From: Ascaphus truei
Lineage: Eukaryota; Chordata; Amphibia; Anura; Ascaphidae
DNA: 64,000 nucleotides
Direction: 5' to 3'
Assembly (NCBI GenBank): GCA_036426205.1
Contig: WSYH01000659.1
Span: 114,188 to 178,187 of the forward strand
The notes beneath the pieces were generated by a model that was not told the origin of the DNA, did no database searches, and saw only the letters and a list, made by a program, of their open reading frames with translations. Shown here piece after piece: positions 21,988 through 33,007 of this stretch. Both the position numbers and the translations under genes were made by a program. Every line of letters begins with the position of its first letter. Within the stretch, counting starts at the first letter, position 1.

Positions 21988-21999
21988 GCAACAAGGCAC

Positions 22000-23230
22000 T
22001 TGGAACCGAAACAAGGCGGCAAGCAGTTACACAGACCCTAACCCACTTCTGTGCCTGCAATGCGGATCTGTTTCGTTTAGTTTCTATGGCAGGAAAGTTA
22101 TCATATGGCTGAGTGTGCAGCTCAGTTGGACTTTACCTGCATATACAGTAAGTGTTCATATTACGTGTTCATATTATGGTACGTTAACCCCTTGAATGCC
22201 CTGGGACATTTTTTTTTCTAGTGTTAAAAAACATGATTTTTCTTAATCTCTAACTTCTGCACTGGGCTGTGGGGAGAACCTCATTTTACCTTCCGGACAC
22301 TTAATATTTCAAACGCTAATATCTCCTAAACGATGCATCTGATTTTTAAACAAAAAAATTGTGTTGGTAACGCCAAGACTAGCAGAGCAGCTTAACAGGC
22401 TTGCATTGCGTTTTAAATTATTATTTTTTTAATAACAGAATTTAAGCAGGGGGTCACCGGAGCTCAACCATGTGAAGGCGAAAAGAAATGATAAAAGTCT
22501 GTTAAACGTCAAACAAACATTTCTCATCACATATTTTGTATATGGTTGTTTTTGTTTTTACACACTGTTTTTATGGATATTTTCACACATTGTCTGTAGG
22601 ATACAGAATAGGGATCAATAAGGCTATCAGCTTGGTATTAGATCTAATACATTTAACATATCATCAAAGTGCATCGCCTTTCCAACTCTCTTCATATCAG
22701 ATGACATCTTTAATACAGTATCCACTATATTCTTAAACCACACTCCACAACCAAAAATGATCAGGGGAGATTTTCTGAACGAGAAGCTGCTTTTATTCTG
22801 CATGTTGGATGGATTCTGCAGTAGCTAGGTACGATTAACTGGTTTACTTCTGTAATGGATCCATATCTCCACCCTGTGGCTTCTGTTGGCCAATATATAT
22901 ATACATACAGTACACAGGTTGCATTAGATTTCACTGCTGGATATCTCGGTCTTTTCCGATCTCTTTGGATGATGAACTTCTATCCTCACCCTGATGTATA
23001 CAGAGAACTATTTAACCCAGTGTAAAAAGAGACACACTGGAAAAAATTAAACTGGCTATTTATCAACTCGCAGTCAAGAGGATTATGATCAATCTGGTGG
23101 GGTTTTTGCTGACAAAACCCATTTCATGTATAGCAATGCTTTATATCCCTTTAACATTTGACTCCATATCTGAAGGAGACCCCAAGAGTTTAGGGAAAAA
23201 AATGTGAATCCCCAACCTTGACACCCCATT
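22000..23230. other. Unassigned; one T2-like end fragment
   Basis: At 22441-22470, TTAAGCAGGGGGTCACCGGAG is a short piece of the T2-like family. TTAACCCCTTGAATGCCC at 22185 resembles a piggyBac-like end, but no partner end was found. The rest is unrecognised. Confidence 0.4.
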
Positions 23231-23235
23231 TTTTT

Positions 23236-23545
23236 TATACGAGGGGGGGAGCACGGTGTTGGCCAGAGATGAACCGCGTTGATTTCAGCTCCGGAGACCC
23301 CCTGAATTCTGAGACACGTACCCCCCGCGTCACGCAGGCGAATGCCAAGCCACGCCGGATGTCACGCAGGCGAATGCCAAGCCACGCCGGATGACCTTGC
23401 GGCTTGCTATTGACCTGCGGGACAAGGGACTGGACCGGCGGCACCTTCCCTGGTAAGTACCTCTGGAAAGCAAGGGGGTTCCGGAGCTGAAGTTAACGCG
23501 GTTCAGCACTGGAGACCCCCTTCTTCCCACCTATATAAAAAGAAA
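23236..23545. mobile_element. T2-like MITE fragment with 32-bp duplication
   Basis: Arms with TTTCAGCTCCGGAGACCCCC at the left and CAGCACTGGAGACCCCC at the right mark the family. Termini are lost. Inside, a 32-bp segment (TCACGCAGGCGAATGCCAAG plus CCACGCCGGATG) is tandemly duplicated at 23330-23361 and 23362-23393. CTGGTAAGTACCTC at 23450 keeps the splice-donor-like block seen in other copies. Confidence 0.72.
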
Positions 23546-23574
23546 CTGGCAAGGTGGAACTGTTGCAACGAATG

Positions 23575-23690
23575 TATTCCATTAATAACAACACTTTAAG
23601 AGCACTATATGGATTTTTACAGCCCCTGCCCCATAGAGCTTACAGTCTAATTTTGGTGGTTCCCCCCATGGTTACCAGGAGAGGACCCTG
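23575..23690 (-). mobile_element. SINE/L2-type tail fragment
   Basis: The tail complement CCCCATAGAGCTTACAGTCT and AATAACAACACTTTAAGAGC are recognisable on the minus strand. The head is missing. Confidence 0.5.
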
Positions 23691-24404
23691 GGATTCCAAA
23701 CAAGACTCCTCTTTATCATCAGCCCTTGTAGTTCCTCTCCTTCAAGTTGTCCACAAATAAATAAAGCCACTTCTTTCCCGTCTCTCCCACCGACGCAGAT
23801 ATACAAGATTCAAGTTATCGCGTCGGGGTCGTTTTCCTTGTGGAAAGAAAAGTTGAATTTCAAAAAAAAACAAAAAACCTCTTGCGTCTGAGAGGCCAGA
23901 GCAGTTTCGAGGTGGTGACAGGCACCAATAAAGCCGGGAGTGTTGTGGCGGGATAGGCAGCATCTAGAGTAGGCCAGGTAAATGAAATGAAACAGCCAAG
24001 TGATTTCATATAATCTCTAACATGTGGCATTTTTCTTCTGGTAACTTTGGGTGAGGCAGAAACACAGAAAATGAGTCAAGGTATTAAAAATAAAAAAGTG
24101 TAAAAAAAAAAAAACCCCCACAGAGTGAACCATAAAAATAGGAAAATTCAACGCTTTTGTTTAAAGCAAGAAGTTGTTGCAGGTAAGTCATATGCTGTAT
24201 ACAAAGCTATTTAACCCCTTTAGATCTGGGGGGGGGGATGGCAGCAACACCTTTCCTTGATTAAGTGTATTCTGCGCAAGGTACTGTATGAAAGTCTAGA
24301 AAAGAGAGTGTCGAGAGTCACTTATGTTTAGCATCTGTCAGACACACGTTACCTCTCGCCGATTTTTCTGGGAGTCTCGCTGATTTGGAGTCAGTCTCAC
24401 CGAC

Positions 24405-24840
24405 CAAGTAATATCCTACATGTGTGTTTTATTTTAATAAATCAGTTCTCTACTATGAGAAAATACTTGTAGCAATTTTGTGTTTATAACAACTCTGAAT
24501 GACATTTTTAATGTATTATAATGTAACAAGGACTTTTTGTTTCTATAGCAACCATTTACAAAGTCACATCCCCTTCATCTTCTGAAACAGGCTCTGGAAC
24601 ACCCCTTTTTGAGTCCTGCCCTCTCTCTAGCAGTGCACCAAATGCTTCTAGTGACTGCCTGGTCACATGATCTTCCCCACAGAACTTTGCATCTTTGGTC
24701 CTCTTCTGCTGCACTGGCGGCCATTTAGTGAACCCCTGAGCCGAATTTTCGCCGATCGATCACAGGAGAACGGATCGATCTGTAACCTAGCTAATTACTT
24801 CTCATTGTGTGGATTGTATTAATGCACATATTAAAGGGGA
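24405..24840 (-). mobile_element. Dispersed 440-bp repeat, inverted copy
   Basis: This segment is the reverse complement of 59935-60385. Shared blocks include GGGAAGATCATGTGACC(A), TTCTAGTGACTGCC-type sequence, TTGCTATAGAAACAAAAAGT and CCTGTGATTGATCG-type sequence. The shared part begins at CATATTAAAGGGG and ends near ACATGTAGG. No coding capacity is apparent and the class is unknown. Confidence 0.8.
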
Positions 24841-25017
24841 AAAAATAAAATAAAAAATAAAACGCAGTTTGGACTGCTGCTTTAAATGTTACTGATAAAA
24901 TCTGCACTTTTCCATCAAAAGGTTATTTTTTTTGGTCCATTACCCCCAAAATCTCCCCGATTAAAGGTTCTTGACATCTCTACAGACACAGTATTGTTTC
25001 CGTCTCGGCATCCAGAC

Positions 25018-25255
25018 TCTTTGGAGAAGGAGCGGCTCAGTGAGTAAAGACACTGACTCTGGCACTGAGTTTGGAGCAGGGGAGCCCGGTTCAATTCCCG
25101 GTGTCGTGACCTTGGGCAAGTCTCTTTATCTCTCTGTGCCTCAGGCACCAAAAACATAGATTGTAAGCTCCACGGGACAGAGACCTGTGCCTGCAAAATG
25201 TCTCTGTAATGCACTAGCAGTGGTATACGAGAACAAATTATTATTATTTGCTGTA
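25018..25255 (+). mobile_element. CORE-SINE (MIR-like), full structure
   Basis: The tRNA-derived head has an A-box-like GCGGCTCAGTGAGTAAAG and a perfect pol III B box GGTTCAATTCC (25088-25098). The CORE block GACCTTGGGCAAGTC (about 25107) is nearly identical to the mammalian MIR core. The L2-type tail is ATTGTAAGCTCCACGGGACA, ending in ATTATTATT. The promoter boxes suggest it could have been transcribed by pol III when young. The copy at 41.65 kb matches along its length. Confidence 0.85.
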
Positions 25256-25433
25256 GAATTTCTGCATCTCTGGACCAATTTGGGTCGCCCTGAAGAATTG
25301 GTGATTGAGCCAGCAAAATAACAAAACATTTGGGTTTTGAAAGTAAAGGCAGCAGTCACACCTTGAAAAAGATCCCGTGTGAACCACAGCAGCGAAAGGT
25401 TTCTTTTTGAGGAGGGAAAAAAATAATCTAGAT

Positions 25434-25493
25434 CAGGGGCGGCCTACTCCAGTCCTCAAGGGCCACCAACAGGCCAGGCTGTCAGGATATCCC
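25434..25493 (+). mobile_element. Palindromic hAT MITE, left end only
   Basis: CAGGGGCGGCCTACTCCAGT to TCAGGATATCCCAACG matches the left arm of the family at 4.5, 26.1 and 50.2 kb. The remainder is missing; the break is about 45 bp before the Harbinger-like MITE at 25540. Confidence 0.8.
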
Positions 25494-25539
25494 AACGCGT
25501 GGAAATAAACGAGTAAAAGCTCAAGGAAAAGCACGATAA

Positions 25540-25845
25540 GGGTGCGTCCTCTGTGCCGCTGACCGTGCTCATGCTTGAGAGCGGTGACATCACCAACTCT
25601 CCAAGCAGGCGCGCTCGGCTGTCCGGCATATATTTTTTTACGCGCGAGCAGGGGGGGGGGGGGGGGGCCGAGCAGTGGCTGGCGCTGATTGGTTGAGGAG
25701 GTCATGTGACCCTTCAGCGCGCCTGAAACAAATTAATGAGCGTACGGGCGCACTGCGTGAGCGTGGCCAGAGAGATTTGAATTCATTGTGCTGGTCACGC
25801 TAAGCCCAAGCGCCAAGCACGGTCAGTGGCGCAGTGGACTCGGCC
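25540..25845. mobile_element. Harbinger-like MITE, 306 bp, TAA TSD
   Basis: TAA lies on both sides (25537-25539, 25846-25848). The 30-bp imperfect inverted repeats start GGGTGCGTCCTCTGTGCCG and end GGCGCAGTGGACTCGGCC, and both arms extend into the ACTGACCGTGCT/AGCACGGTCAG block. A G-run of about 18 lies in the centre (25650-25667). There is no open frame of interest. Confidence 0.82.
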
Positions 25846-26091
25846 TAATGAGAAGTCTTGTGTTTCCATGTAACTCCTTATCTATGTTACTAGTGAGTGA
25901 GTAATCAATTGCTTTACCTTCCCATAGTTACTGGTCAGTGGAAAATAAAAAGCAGGGACAAGAAGTCTATTAGCTGGTCAAGATCTACAGTGGATAGGAC
26001 ATTCTATCTGCCCAAGAAGGGGATGATAAACACCAACCTTGACTTGAGAAAAGGCTACCATCCAAAGACCCAGAATAAGAAACACCTACAG

Positions 26092-26255
26092 CAGGGGTTC
26101 TCAACCCCTGTCCTCAAGACCCCCAAACAGGTCAGGTTTTGAGGATATGCCACCTGTGCTGAAGCAGGCTCTTCAACTGAGCCACTGATTAAGCCACCTA
26201 TACTGAAACAGGGATATCCGTTGGGAGTCTTGAGGACTGGAGTTGAGAACCTCTG
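26092..26255. mobile_element. Palindromic hAT MITE, 164 bp, perfect TSD
   Basis: The perfect direct repeat ACCTACAG flanks it (26084-26091, 26256-26263). The termini CAGGGGTTCTCAACCCC and GGAGTTGAGAACCTCTG are inverted repeats of Charlie-like hAT type. The interior keeps a GAAGCAGG/CCACTGATTAAGCC core without VNTR expansion, so this copy may show the ancestral short form. Confidence 0.92.
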
Positions 26256-26263
26256 ACCTACAG

Positions 26264-27085
26264 TATATTGTTACATGGATGGAAACCAATGGGACATTTA
26301 GAATAGAACGAATAATGGGGGACATGTGAACAGATATCTCTTATATACACAGATAACACTCCTTATTCATACCAATATCATCCATACCAACTCTAAACGC
26401 ACCAATAAAATCAATTCAAGGATGATCCATGGGACCATCATATTTCCCATGTTGGAGAGATCCGTCAGTACAGAAGCACAGATATCTAAGGTCAGTCCAT
26501 TTAATGTCCATACTGTGGCTCCGTGTTATGGCTGCCATGCCATGGGGCACATCAGTGTTGGCTTTGGCTGAATATACCGTGTAAAATAAATTATTCTGCA
26601 GTGAGAAGGACGAAGCTGGGCATCGGGCGCCGGGAGCTGGACTCCTTCCAATGGCTTCATGCCTAAAATTTGTTCTGAATGCAGAAAACTGTGCAGGATT
26701 TGTAAAAGACAGATGTGTGTAATGTACACTCAGTTCCCGTTTCAGTTTATCTCCTGCTTAAGGTTGCAAAGAAAATACACCATGTCGTCTTTTCAGGAAT
26801 CCCGCTAGGGACAGAAAGCAGTGGTCACACACGTAGAGAAGCCAATGTGGACAGAAGCCATTGGTTCACATGAAGAACCTGGAACATGCTCTTCAGTGGT
26901 GATGGCAGTAACAGGGTACCACTGGCTGCTGGGCTTAATGACAACTCAAGAGGGCGACCTCCCATGTGCGAGATGAACATACTATGCTGGTCTAAGCTTA
27001 GTATGTAATAATCTGTTATCTGCAGCTCTAATGGGGAATGTGCTTAAATGGGACATGCTATAGATGCCCGAGCTGGGCACAGACT
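26264..27085. other. No recognisable feature
   Basis: I found no repeat termini. The frames (26326-26571 plus, 26526-26729 minus) are short and without motifs. Confidence 0.4.
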
Positions 27086-27087
27086 AA

Positions 27088-27200
27088 AGAATAATTTTAT
27101 TTCATATAGCGCCTTCCTCCCAATGGGACGCAAAGCCCAAAGCATAGGACTTTCTGCAGACACAGTCCCTGCCCAGATGAGCTTACGTTTTTGGTACCTG
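27088..27200 (-). mobile_element. SINE/L2-type tail fragment
   Basis: The minus-strand tail is visible as the complement of GTAAGCTCATCTGGGCAGGG, with TCATATAGCGCCTTCCTCCC at its 3' side. This matches the same position in the 3.2-kb copy (CTTTTCTCCCAATGGGAC), so both come from one family. Confidence 0.6.
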
Positions 27201-27439
27201 GATCGTCCGGTTCCTTTGGTCCGCGGGTTTCAGCGGATCAATCTCACAAAGGGCAATATGCGTATTTTTTTTTATTATTATTACCAATACACTCCTTGGA
27301 TTCCGCCGCCTGTGGACAAATTTGTAGAACTCAGTCCACAGATTCCACCATCCCTTCTGAAGAATGCGCCAACGGATCGCGGAATCCACGGATTGGATTC
27401 TACGAATCCGTCCACGGGTTGTGTCCAATGGCGGGCTTT

Positions 27440-28470
27440 TTGATGAATCCGCGCGGATTAAACACGAACAAATCCGTTTGCGAATTTTACAGCGCGAAGC
27501 GCGTTTTAGGTTTTAAATGCGAGAAAATGCAGGAAATGGACTTAGGCGAATTCGCCCGTCTCTAATTATGAACTTCTAAGTGGAAGTGAACTTTGTTGCT
27601 TAACCAAAAAGGGTGAAATCCATCAAATTTGCCCGTTTCTACCTACAAGCGCTTACTCTCTATACCAGCAGTGCGCAACGTGAGATTCGCTGCGGGGGGG
27701 CGCAGGGTTTACATTAATGACGGGGGAGCTGCAGGGTCTCTGTAAACTGCACCTACCTCGACTCAGCCGCTCCTGGTGACGCGTCGCCATGGCAACGCGG
27801 TGTCAAATGACACCGCTTGGTCATGTGACGTCACGTTGCCATGACAGCGTGACACCAGGATGTCTGAATCAAGGTAGGGGGGGGGGGCACGAGCAGAGGG
27901 GGAAAGCCAGCAGGGGGAAAAGACTGCGCTCCGCTGCTCTGTACCAGGGGTCTTCATCCAGTTCTCCCAGGGAGCCAGATCAGAAAACATTTAGGAGTAG
28001 ATGGGCCACAAACTAATTGTAATGTGCTTTTAAATACTTTTAAAGACTTGCACATAATAATATTTCAACAGTTTGCAAACATTACTAGTGTGTATACCCT
28101 ATATACAGTATTTATATTGCCTGTACTTACAAGCGAGTGTCAGTGTGAAAAACTGTCCTTAGCTGGCCAAGCAACTAGTGTGAAATTAGCAGGAGCAGCG
28201 AGTCGAAGGGTCGCAGGAAGGTCCCTCACGGGTCACATTTGGTTCATGGGACATCAGTTGAAGTGACCTATTGTTTTTCCAATGGAAGTTCCTAAAGTGG
28301 CATCGTACCTTTAAAAGTGCAGTCCTACATACAAGGGGCAGATTGGAGACAGATATCAGCCTGGGCGTTATCTGTCTTACCGGCCCTCCCAAGACGCGGC
28401 GTTATGATGTCGTAGAGTCACGTGACGTCAGTCGCTATAACAACGCGACGCTGCAGGAGGAGATGCCACT
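27440..28470. other. GC-rich complex region, partly MITE-like
   Basis: At 27670 and 27954 hAT-like starts occur (CAGTGCGCAACGTG and CAGGGGTCTTCATCCAG), but I found no matching ends. Phrases of the type CATGACAACGCGATGTCACA at 27780-27855 and 28390-28450 also occur in the hAT MITE at 38.15 kb, so related elements are probably nested here. A G-run lies at 27877-27887. No gene is seen. Confidence 0.4.
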
Positions 28471-28477
28471 ACTGTAA

Positions 28478-28870
28478 GGGCTCGTTCAGGGAGGCAGCTG
28501 AGGACTCGGAGGGGGGGCGTGCGGGAGGCAGTGCTGGGAGTTTGCTGGGCGACATGTGATTATCCCCCAGCAGACTTTTCAGCGTTGGGGAGGGGGCGGG
28601 GCTACAGACGGCAGGGTAAAGTATCCAAGCTGCAGTCATGAAATCATTCTGAAGAATGATTTCATTGGCTGCCTTGGTCCCTGTGACGCTGCTTTAGCTC
28701 CAAGAAACGAAATTTTCGTTTACTGAAGTTGTCGTCAGCGGCAACGCCTGGCTTCGGAGGCAGGGCAGTTGCTACCCTGACAACAAGTATTCAAATTGAA
28801 TACTTTGTTGCTCACGGCAGCACGCACGTCAGCACGCCCGCCCTCCGAAGCCAGCACCTTGAACGAGGCC
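28478..28870. mobile_element. Harbinger-like MITE, 393 bp, TAA TSD
   Basis: TAA lies on both sides (28475-28477, 28871-28873). The termini GGGCTCGTTCAGGG and CCTTGAACGAGGCC are 14-bp inverted repeats with two mismatches. Internal inverted pairs (AATGATTTCATT; TATTCAAATTGAATA) suggest a long fold-back. Its right TAA is also the left TAA of the next MITE. Confidence 0.8.
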
Positions 28871-28873
28871 TAA

Positions 28874-29193
28874 GGCTGAGTCCATAGAGACTGCAGCCGT
28901 GCGGAGGCGAGCGGAGGCTGAGGGAAAGTGCGTGCTTTCCCTGGCCTTACTACGCACGCCGTCCGGGGGCATGTCTATGGGCGGGCCAGCGACGTCACGG
29001 AGCTAGTTCGCCCTCATTGGGCGAACCGCTCACGTGACCGACCCTCCCCTCCCCTCACCGCTGAAACTTAAAATTTTCTGTGTGCTACGCCTCCGCACGC
29101 CTGCGTGAGCCCCTGCTAAAGCCGCTCTCATTGCGGCTGCAGGGGCTCACTGACAAGCGTGAGCAAGGTTCAGCGCTGATCATGCCCGCGGCC
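28874..29193. mobile_element. Harbinger-like MITE abutting the previous one
   Basis: It starts directly at the shared TAA with GGCTGAGTCCATAGAG and ends near CATGCCCGCGGCC followed by TTA. The interior contains TCGCCCTCATTGGGCGAACC, shared with the 6.9-kb and 61.5-kb copies, and the palindromic pair CCCCTGCTAAAGCCGC / GCGGCTGCAGGGG. The right boundary is less certain than the left. Confidence 0.6.
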
Positions 29194-29196
29194 TTA

Positions 29197-31025
29197 GCGT
29201 CACTTGCAGAGGCACTGCAAGCTCCCCCTGCAATCACTTTCATTGTTGTGGGGAAGAACGCAGGGGCCTCTGTAAACGCCCCCCCCCCCCCCACACCCAC
29301 CGGCCCACTGGGCGTTTGCCCCGTTTCCCCACGGCCCTACCCGCCCCTGCCCACATACGGCAGGACCAAAGTGCATTAAGGGCAGTTAGACGCACGTTAA
29401 AAAAAGAAATAGAAAACCCGGAACTGTTGCTTTAAACATATCGCTGTTATTCGCGGTCTTCACGACTTTGTGGGATTGCTCCTTTAATAAGATTTGCAGC
29501 TGACGGAGCTCGTGGATTTGTGCTGCCTGAATTTATGACGGAGAGCGAGGTGACCAAAGAAAACAGGATGCGTAAAGTTAAGCTGATAAACGCAGCAAGG
29601 AGCACGCGCCTCCATGCCCACGACGTTCCTTCCATTTATTAATGCAGTTCCCCCCGGTTTATTAATGCTCTCAACGTGTCTGTGTTAAGTTCCTCTCCTC
29701 CCGGGATCCTGAGCTGATACAGATTCGCTTGTGTTCTCTGCCCTTTTTCTCACATCATCAAAACGGGACGAGAACAAGGTTCTGCTTCTGAAAGTCTCCC
29801 CCCCCCCCCCTCACCCCAGCCCCCATGGAGGGAATAGCTTGATGGTGTGTGAAAAATGAAAAAAGGACTCCGCTGGGTTTCCCCTTTGGCCAACAGGGGT
29901 GACTGTGGCAACTCGAACCAAGAAGATGGCGCCTGTGAAGGAGCAGGCCAGGTTCGGTGTGGGACGCTGCATTAAACGCTCTGAATTTTTACAGCCGGAT
30001 CTCTGCTCTCTGACATACAAACATTCTGTACTATAAACCTATACGGAGTATGACCTATGACCACACACATCTAGCAGTCTCAAGCTTTGTTAGTTGCCAG
30101 CTGTGATACGACATTTACCCCAAACATATATTTATTGATTCATTGGATTTTCGCCCATTTTTATCAACCAATCAAAAAATACCAGCATTATAAAAAACAA
30201 GACAGAAGGATGATTGTAGACGGGGATAGTTAAGATGCTGCACCAACATAACAAGTGTTATTAGCCCCCTATAATAACGTAGAGGCAATGTGTTTAAGGC
30301 GAATCTGGCAGCAACGGGGTTAATAAAGTGTATGGCGTTGCAGGTTTAAAGTGACAGCAATCTTTAGTATTTCATCCTTTCTTTTTGTTTTGTTTTTTAA
30401 ACAGATTTTTATTGTTCAGGGGGAACGCTGTGATTCTTGCTACATACTGTCCAGGAGGGGGACGGGGGACGGACGGAAATGGTTAATCACCTTGAATGAA
30501 CCCACTACAACATCTGACTGCCATTAGTTCAGGGTGATTGCACATTCAAGCCCTGAGTGCTGGAGAGTTAGGGGTTAAGGCATTATCTGGGGGTGGCGGT
30601 AGCCCCGGTGGGTTCACCAGCGGGTAAGGGGTTAAGGGGGTCGGTTTTATTGGGGAGAAATGAAGCCAGAGAGAGAGCAGCTGTAACTCCCAGCCTCTCG
30701 CTGCACGAGACGTATCCCAAAGAAAAACCTTTCTTGGCTCTGCTGCATAGGGAACCTGGGAAAGGGTCTCGACCTAATTTATTTCCCAGACACACTGAGA
30801 AGTTTACATGGGGAGGGAATGGTCTCCAGAAGCTGCCGCCGCCGCTGTGTGTGGAGTACTACATGCCTGTGTCAATGTGAAAACACGGCCACGGTAGCGG
30901 AGGTAATGTCAGGTAACTACGTCCAGGCATAAAACTACAGGCCCCATGAAGTGCCATGGATATCATGTCTTACAGTAGTGGGCAGTAATTAGGGGAGTGA
31001 CCGGTAAGGGGGTGTATCAAGATGT
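29197..31025. other. Unassigned; C-runs
   Basis: C-runs lie at 29280-29292 and 29800-29810. GGGGTTAA phrases recur around 30.3-30.63 kb without a recognisable pair. Frame 30593-30880 and its minus shadow lack motifs. I see no gene. Confidence 0.4.
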
Positions 31026-31027
31026 CA

Positions 31028-31564
31028 GTGTGCTGCATAACTACTCCCTATAACTCCTCCCCTAACTGCTCCTACAACCGTTCCCTATAACTCCTCCCCT
31101 AACTGCTCCTACAACCGTTTCCTATAACTCCTCCCCTAACTGCTCCTACAACCATTCCCTATAACTCCTCCCCTAACTGCTCCTATAACCGCTCCCTATA
31201 ACTCCTCCTACAACCGCTCCCTATAACTCCTCCCCTAACTGCTCCTACAACCGCTCCCTTTAACTCCTCTCCTGACTGCTCCTGTACCCATTCTGTATAA
31301 TTCCTCCCTTAACGGCTCCTGTAACAACTCCCGACTGCTCCTATAACTGTTCCCTATTACTCCTTCCCTAACGGCTCCTATAACTCCTCCCTATAACTCC
31401 TCCCCAAACTGCTCCTATAACTCCTCCCCTGACTGCTCCTAAAACTCCTCCCCTAACTGCTCCTAATCCAGCTCCTTGTAACTCCTCCCTATAACTCCTC
31501 CCCTAACTGATCTTATATCCGCTTCCTCTAACTCCTCCACTATCTGCTCCTATAAGTCCTCCCC
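31028..31564. repeat. 37-bp minisatellite, left part
   Basis: The units are CTCCCTATAACTCCTCCCCT then AACTGCTCCTACAACCG, about 37 bp, degenerating to the right into mixed 15-22-bp sub-units. The array is interrupted at 31564 by a Gypsy element and resumes at 33008. Confidence 0.9.
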
Positions 31565-32022
31565 TGTTGCAGGGTACATGCAACCACACACGCGGGTTCT
31601 CTTGATAAGGCTTCTTTATTGAGCCTTGAAAATATACAGCACACAAAAACAAAATAGCTTCTCTTCAGCATACAAAAACAAAATAGCTTCTCTTCAGCAG
31701 ACAAAAACAAAATAGCTTCTCTTTAGCATAGAAAACAAGGCAGCTTCTCTTCAACATGCAGGACACAGACAATTCATCACACGTACTTTTAAAAACAGAC
31801 CTTATAGCAGTAATCTCTTCAGTATTTAAGTCCTGTCTCCTGACCAGCTAGCTTGCATATGTGTACAGCCTGGGGTTTTTAAAACACCTTGATTATGCAG
31901 CTGGGGTCAGACTAATTAAGCAGCCCTTCTCAACTGAAACTTAACCTCGTCACTACTGCACTGCAAGCCTAAACATAGGTTTGCCAGGTATATGGCTGGT
32001 GATGTTCATTCACCCTTTCACA
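31565..32022 (-). repeat. Gypsy 3' LTR (458 bp)
   Basis: It begins (plus strand) TGTTGCAGGGTACATGC and ends CACCCTTTCACA, so it starts TG and ends CA on either strand. It carries CTTTATTGAGCC, that is AATAAAG on the minus strand, as a possible polyadenylation signal. A 30-bp motif (AAAACAAAATAGCTTCTCTT with flank) is tandemly repeated about four times inside. Confidence 0.92.
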
Positions 32023-32039
32023 TTCCTCCCCTGTTAGTG

Positions 32040-32528
32040 TGTGGCTGGGGCCACGCACGACTGACGCCCGACCATCCACCCGTTCTCTAGAAAAGTCAGC
32101 ATTTGCATTTTCTTTTCCAGGCCTGTGCTGAATCTCAAATGAGAAGGGTTGGAGGGACATATACCACCTGGTCAATCAAGCATTGGAGTCCTTCATACTA
32201 TTTAACCACTTCAATGGAGCATGGTCCGTCACCAGAGTAAAATGGACTCCTGCCAGGTAATGCCTCAAAGCCTCGATTGCCCACTTTACTGCGAGGCACT
32301 CCTTCTCAATCACTGAGTAGTTTTTTTCCCTCGGGAATAATTTCCTACTCAGAAAAAGGATCGGATATTCCACTCCCTCAAACTGTTGTGACAACACTGC
32401 CCCTGGCCCTATCTCTGATGCATCGGTTTGCACTACAAAAGGCCTGTTGAAGTCTGGGCTTCTAAGGATGGGACCCTCTGATAGACACCTTTTTATGTCC
32501 TCAAAGGCTCTCTGACACTCCCTTGACC
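32040..32528 (-). pseudogene. Gypsy pol remnant: end of RT and RNase H
   Basis: The minus-strand frame starts directly after the primer-binding site with a Trp-x-x-Glu-Cys-Gln stretch from the RT/RNase H connection. It continues through the RNase H start FVVQTDASEIGPGAVLSQ, then ILFLSRKL, EKNYSVIEKECLAVKWAIE and FTLVTDHAPLKWL. An in-frame TGA (plus 32173-32175) follows, at a position where a CpG transition of CGA is likely. The frame then continues with RWYMSLQPF and HRPGKENANAD. In Metaviridae this domain degrades the RNA strand during reverse transcription. It ends at the polypurine tract, with integrase absent. Confidence 0.88.
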
Positions 32529-32548
32529 ATCCCACTTCTGACACCATA

Positions 32549-33007
32549 TGTTGCAGGGTACGTGCAACCACACACGCGGGTTCTCTTGATAAGGCTTCTT
32601 TATTGAGCCTTGAAAATATACAGCACACAAAAACAAAATAGCTTCTCTTCAGCATACAAAAACAAAATAGCTTCTCTTCAGCAGACAAAAACAAAATAGC
32701 TTCTCTTCAGCATAGAAAACAAGGCAACTTCTCTTCAGCATGCAGGACACAGACAGTTCATCACACATTTACTTTTAAAAACAGACCTTATAGCAGTAAT
32801 CTCTTTAGTATTTGAGTCCTGTCTCCTGACCAGCTAGCTTGCATGTGTGTACAGCCTGGGGGTTTTAAAACCCCTTATTATGCAGCTGGGGTCAGACTAA
32901 TTAAGCAGCCCTTCTCAACTGAAACTTAACCTCGTCACTGCTGCACGTCAGGCCTAAACATAGGTTTGCCAGGTATATGGCTGGTGACGTTCATTCACCC
33001 TTTCACA
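32549..33007 (-). repeat. Gypsy 5' LTR (459 bp)
   Basis: It matches the other LTR along its length with scattered substitutions and small indels (for example GTACGTGC for GTACATGC near the edge, and a small insertion near 32766). The low divergence suggests a fairly recent insertion compared with the CR1. It carries the same internal tandem repeat. Confidence 0.92.

Larger units (their letters stand above)
31565..33007 (-). mobile_element. Non-autonomous Gypsy LTR retrotransposon, 1443 bp
   Basis: Two nearly identical LTRs (31565-32022 and 32549-33007) enclose 526 bp. The 5-bp target duplication TCCCC is exact on both sides (31560-31564, 33008-33012). On the minus strand a primer-binding site, TGGTGTCAGAAGTGGGAT (32529-32546), lies 2 bp inside the 5' LTR and resembles the complement of a tRNA-Leu 3' end. 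A polypurine tract AACAGGGGAGGAA immediately precedes the 3' LTR. Between them only an RNase H piece of pol remains; gag, protease, most RT and integrase are gone. All cis signals survive, so it probably moved in trans (a TRIM/LARD-like state). Confidence 0.93.

Noticed and set aside
21369..22112. Frames of 98-234 codons with an 11-residue repeat
   Set aside because: They read a 33-bp VNTR inside a hAT MITE on both strands.
22180..22210. piggyBac-like end TTAACCCCTTGAATGCC
   Set aside because: No inverted partner with TTAA was found at a plausible distance.
25018..25255. Possible tRNA gene because of a perfect B box
   Set aside because: The head is followed by a MIR-type CORE and L2-type tail, and no complete cloverleaf is evident, so it is a SINE.
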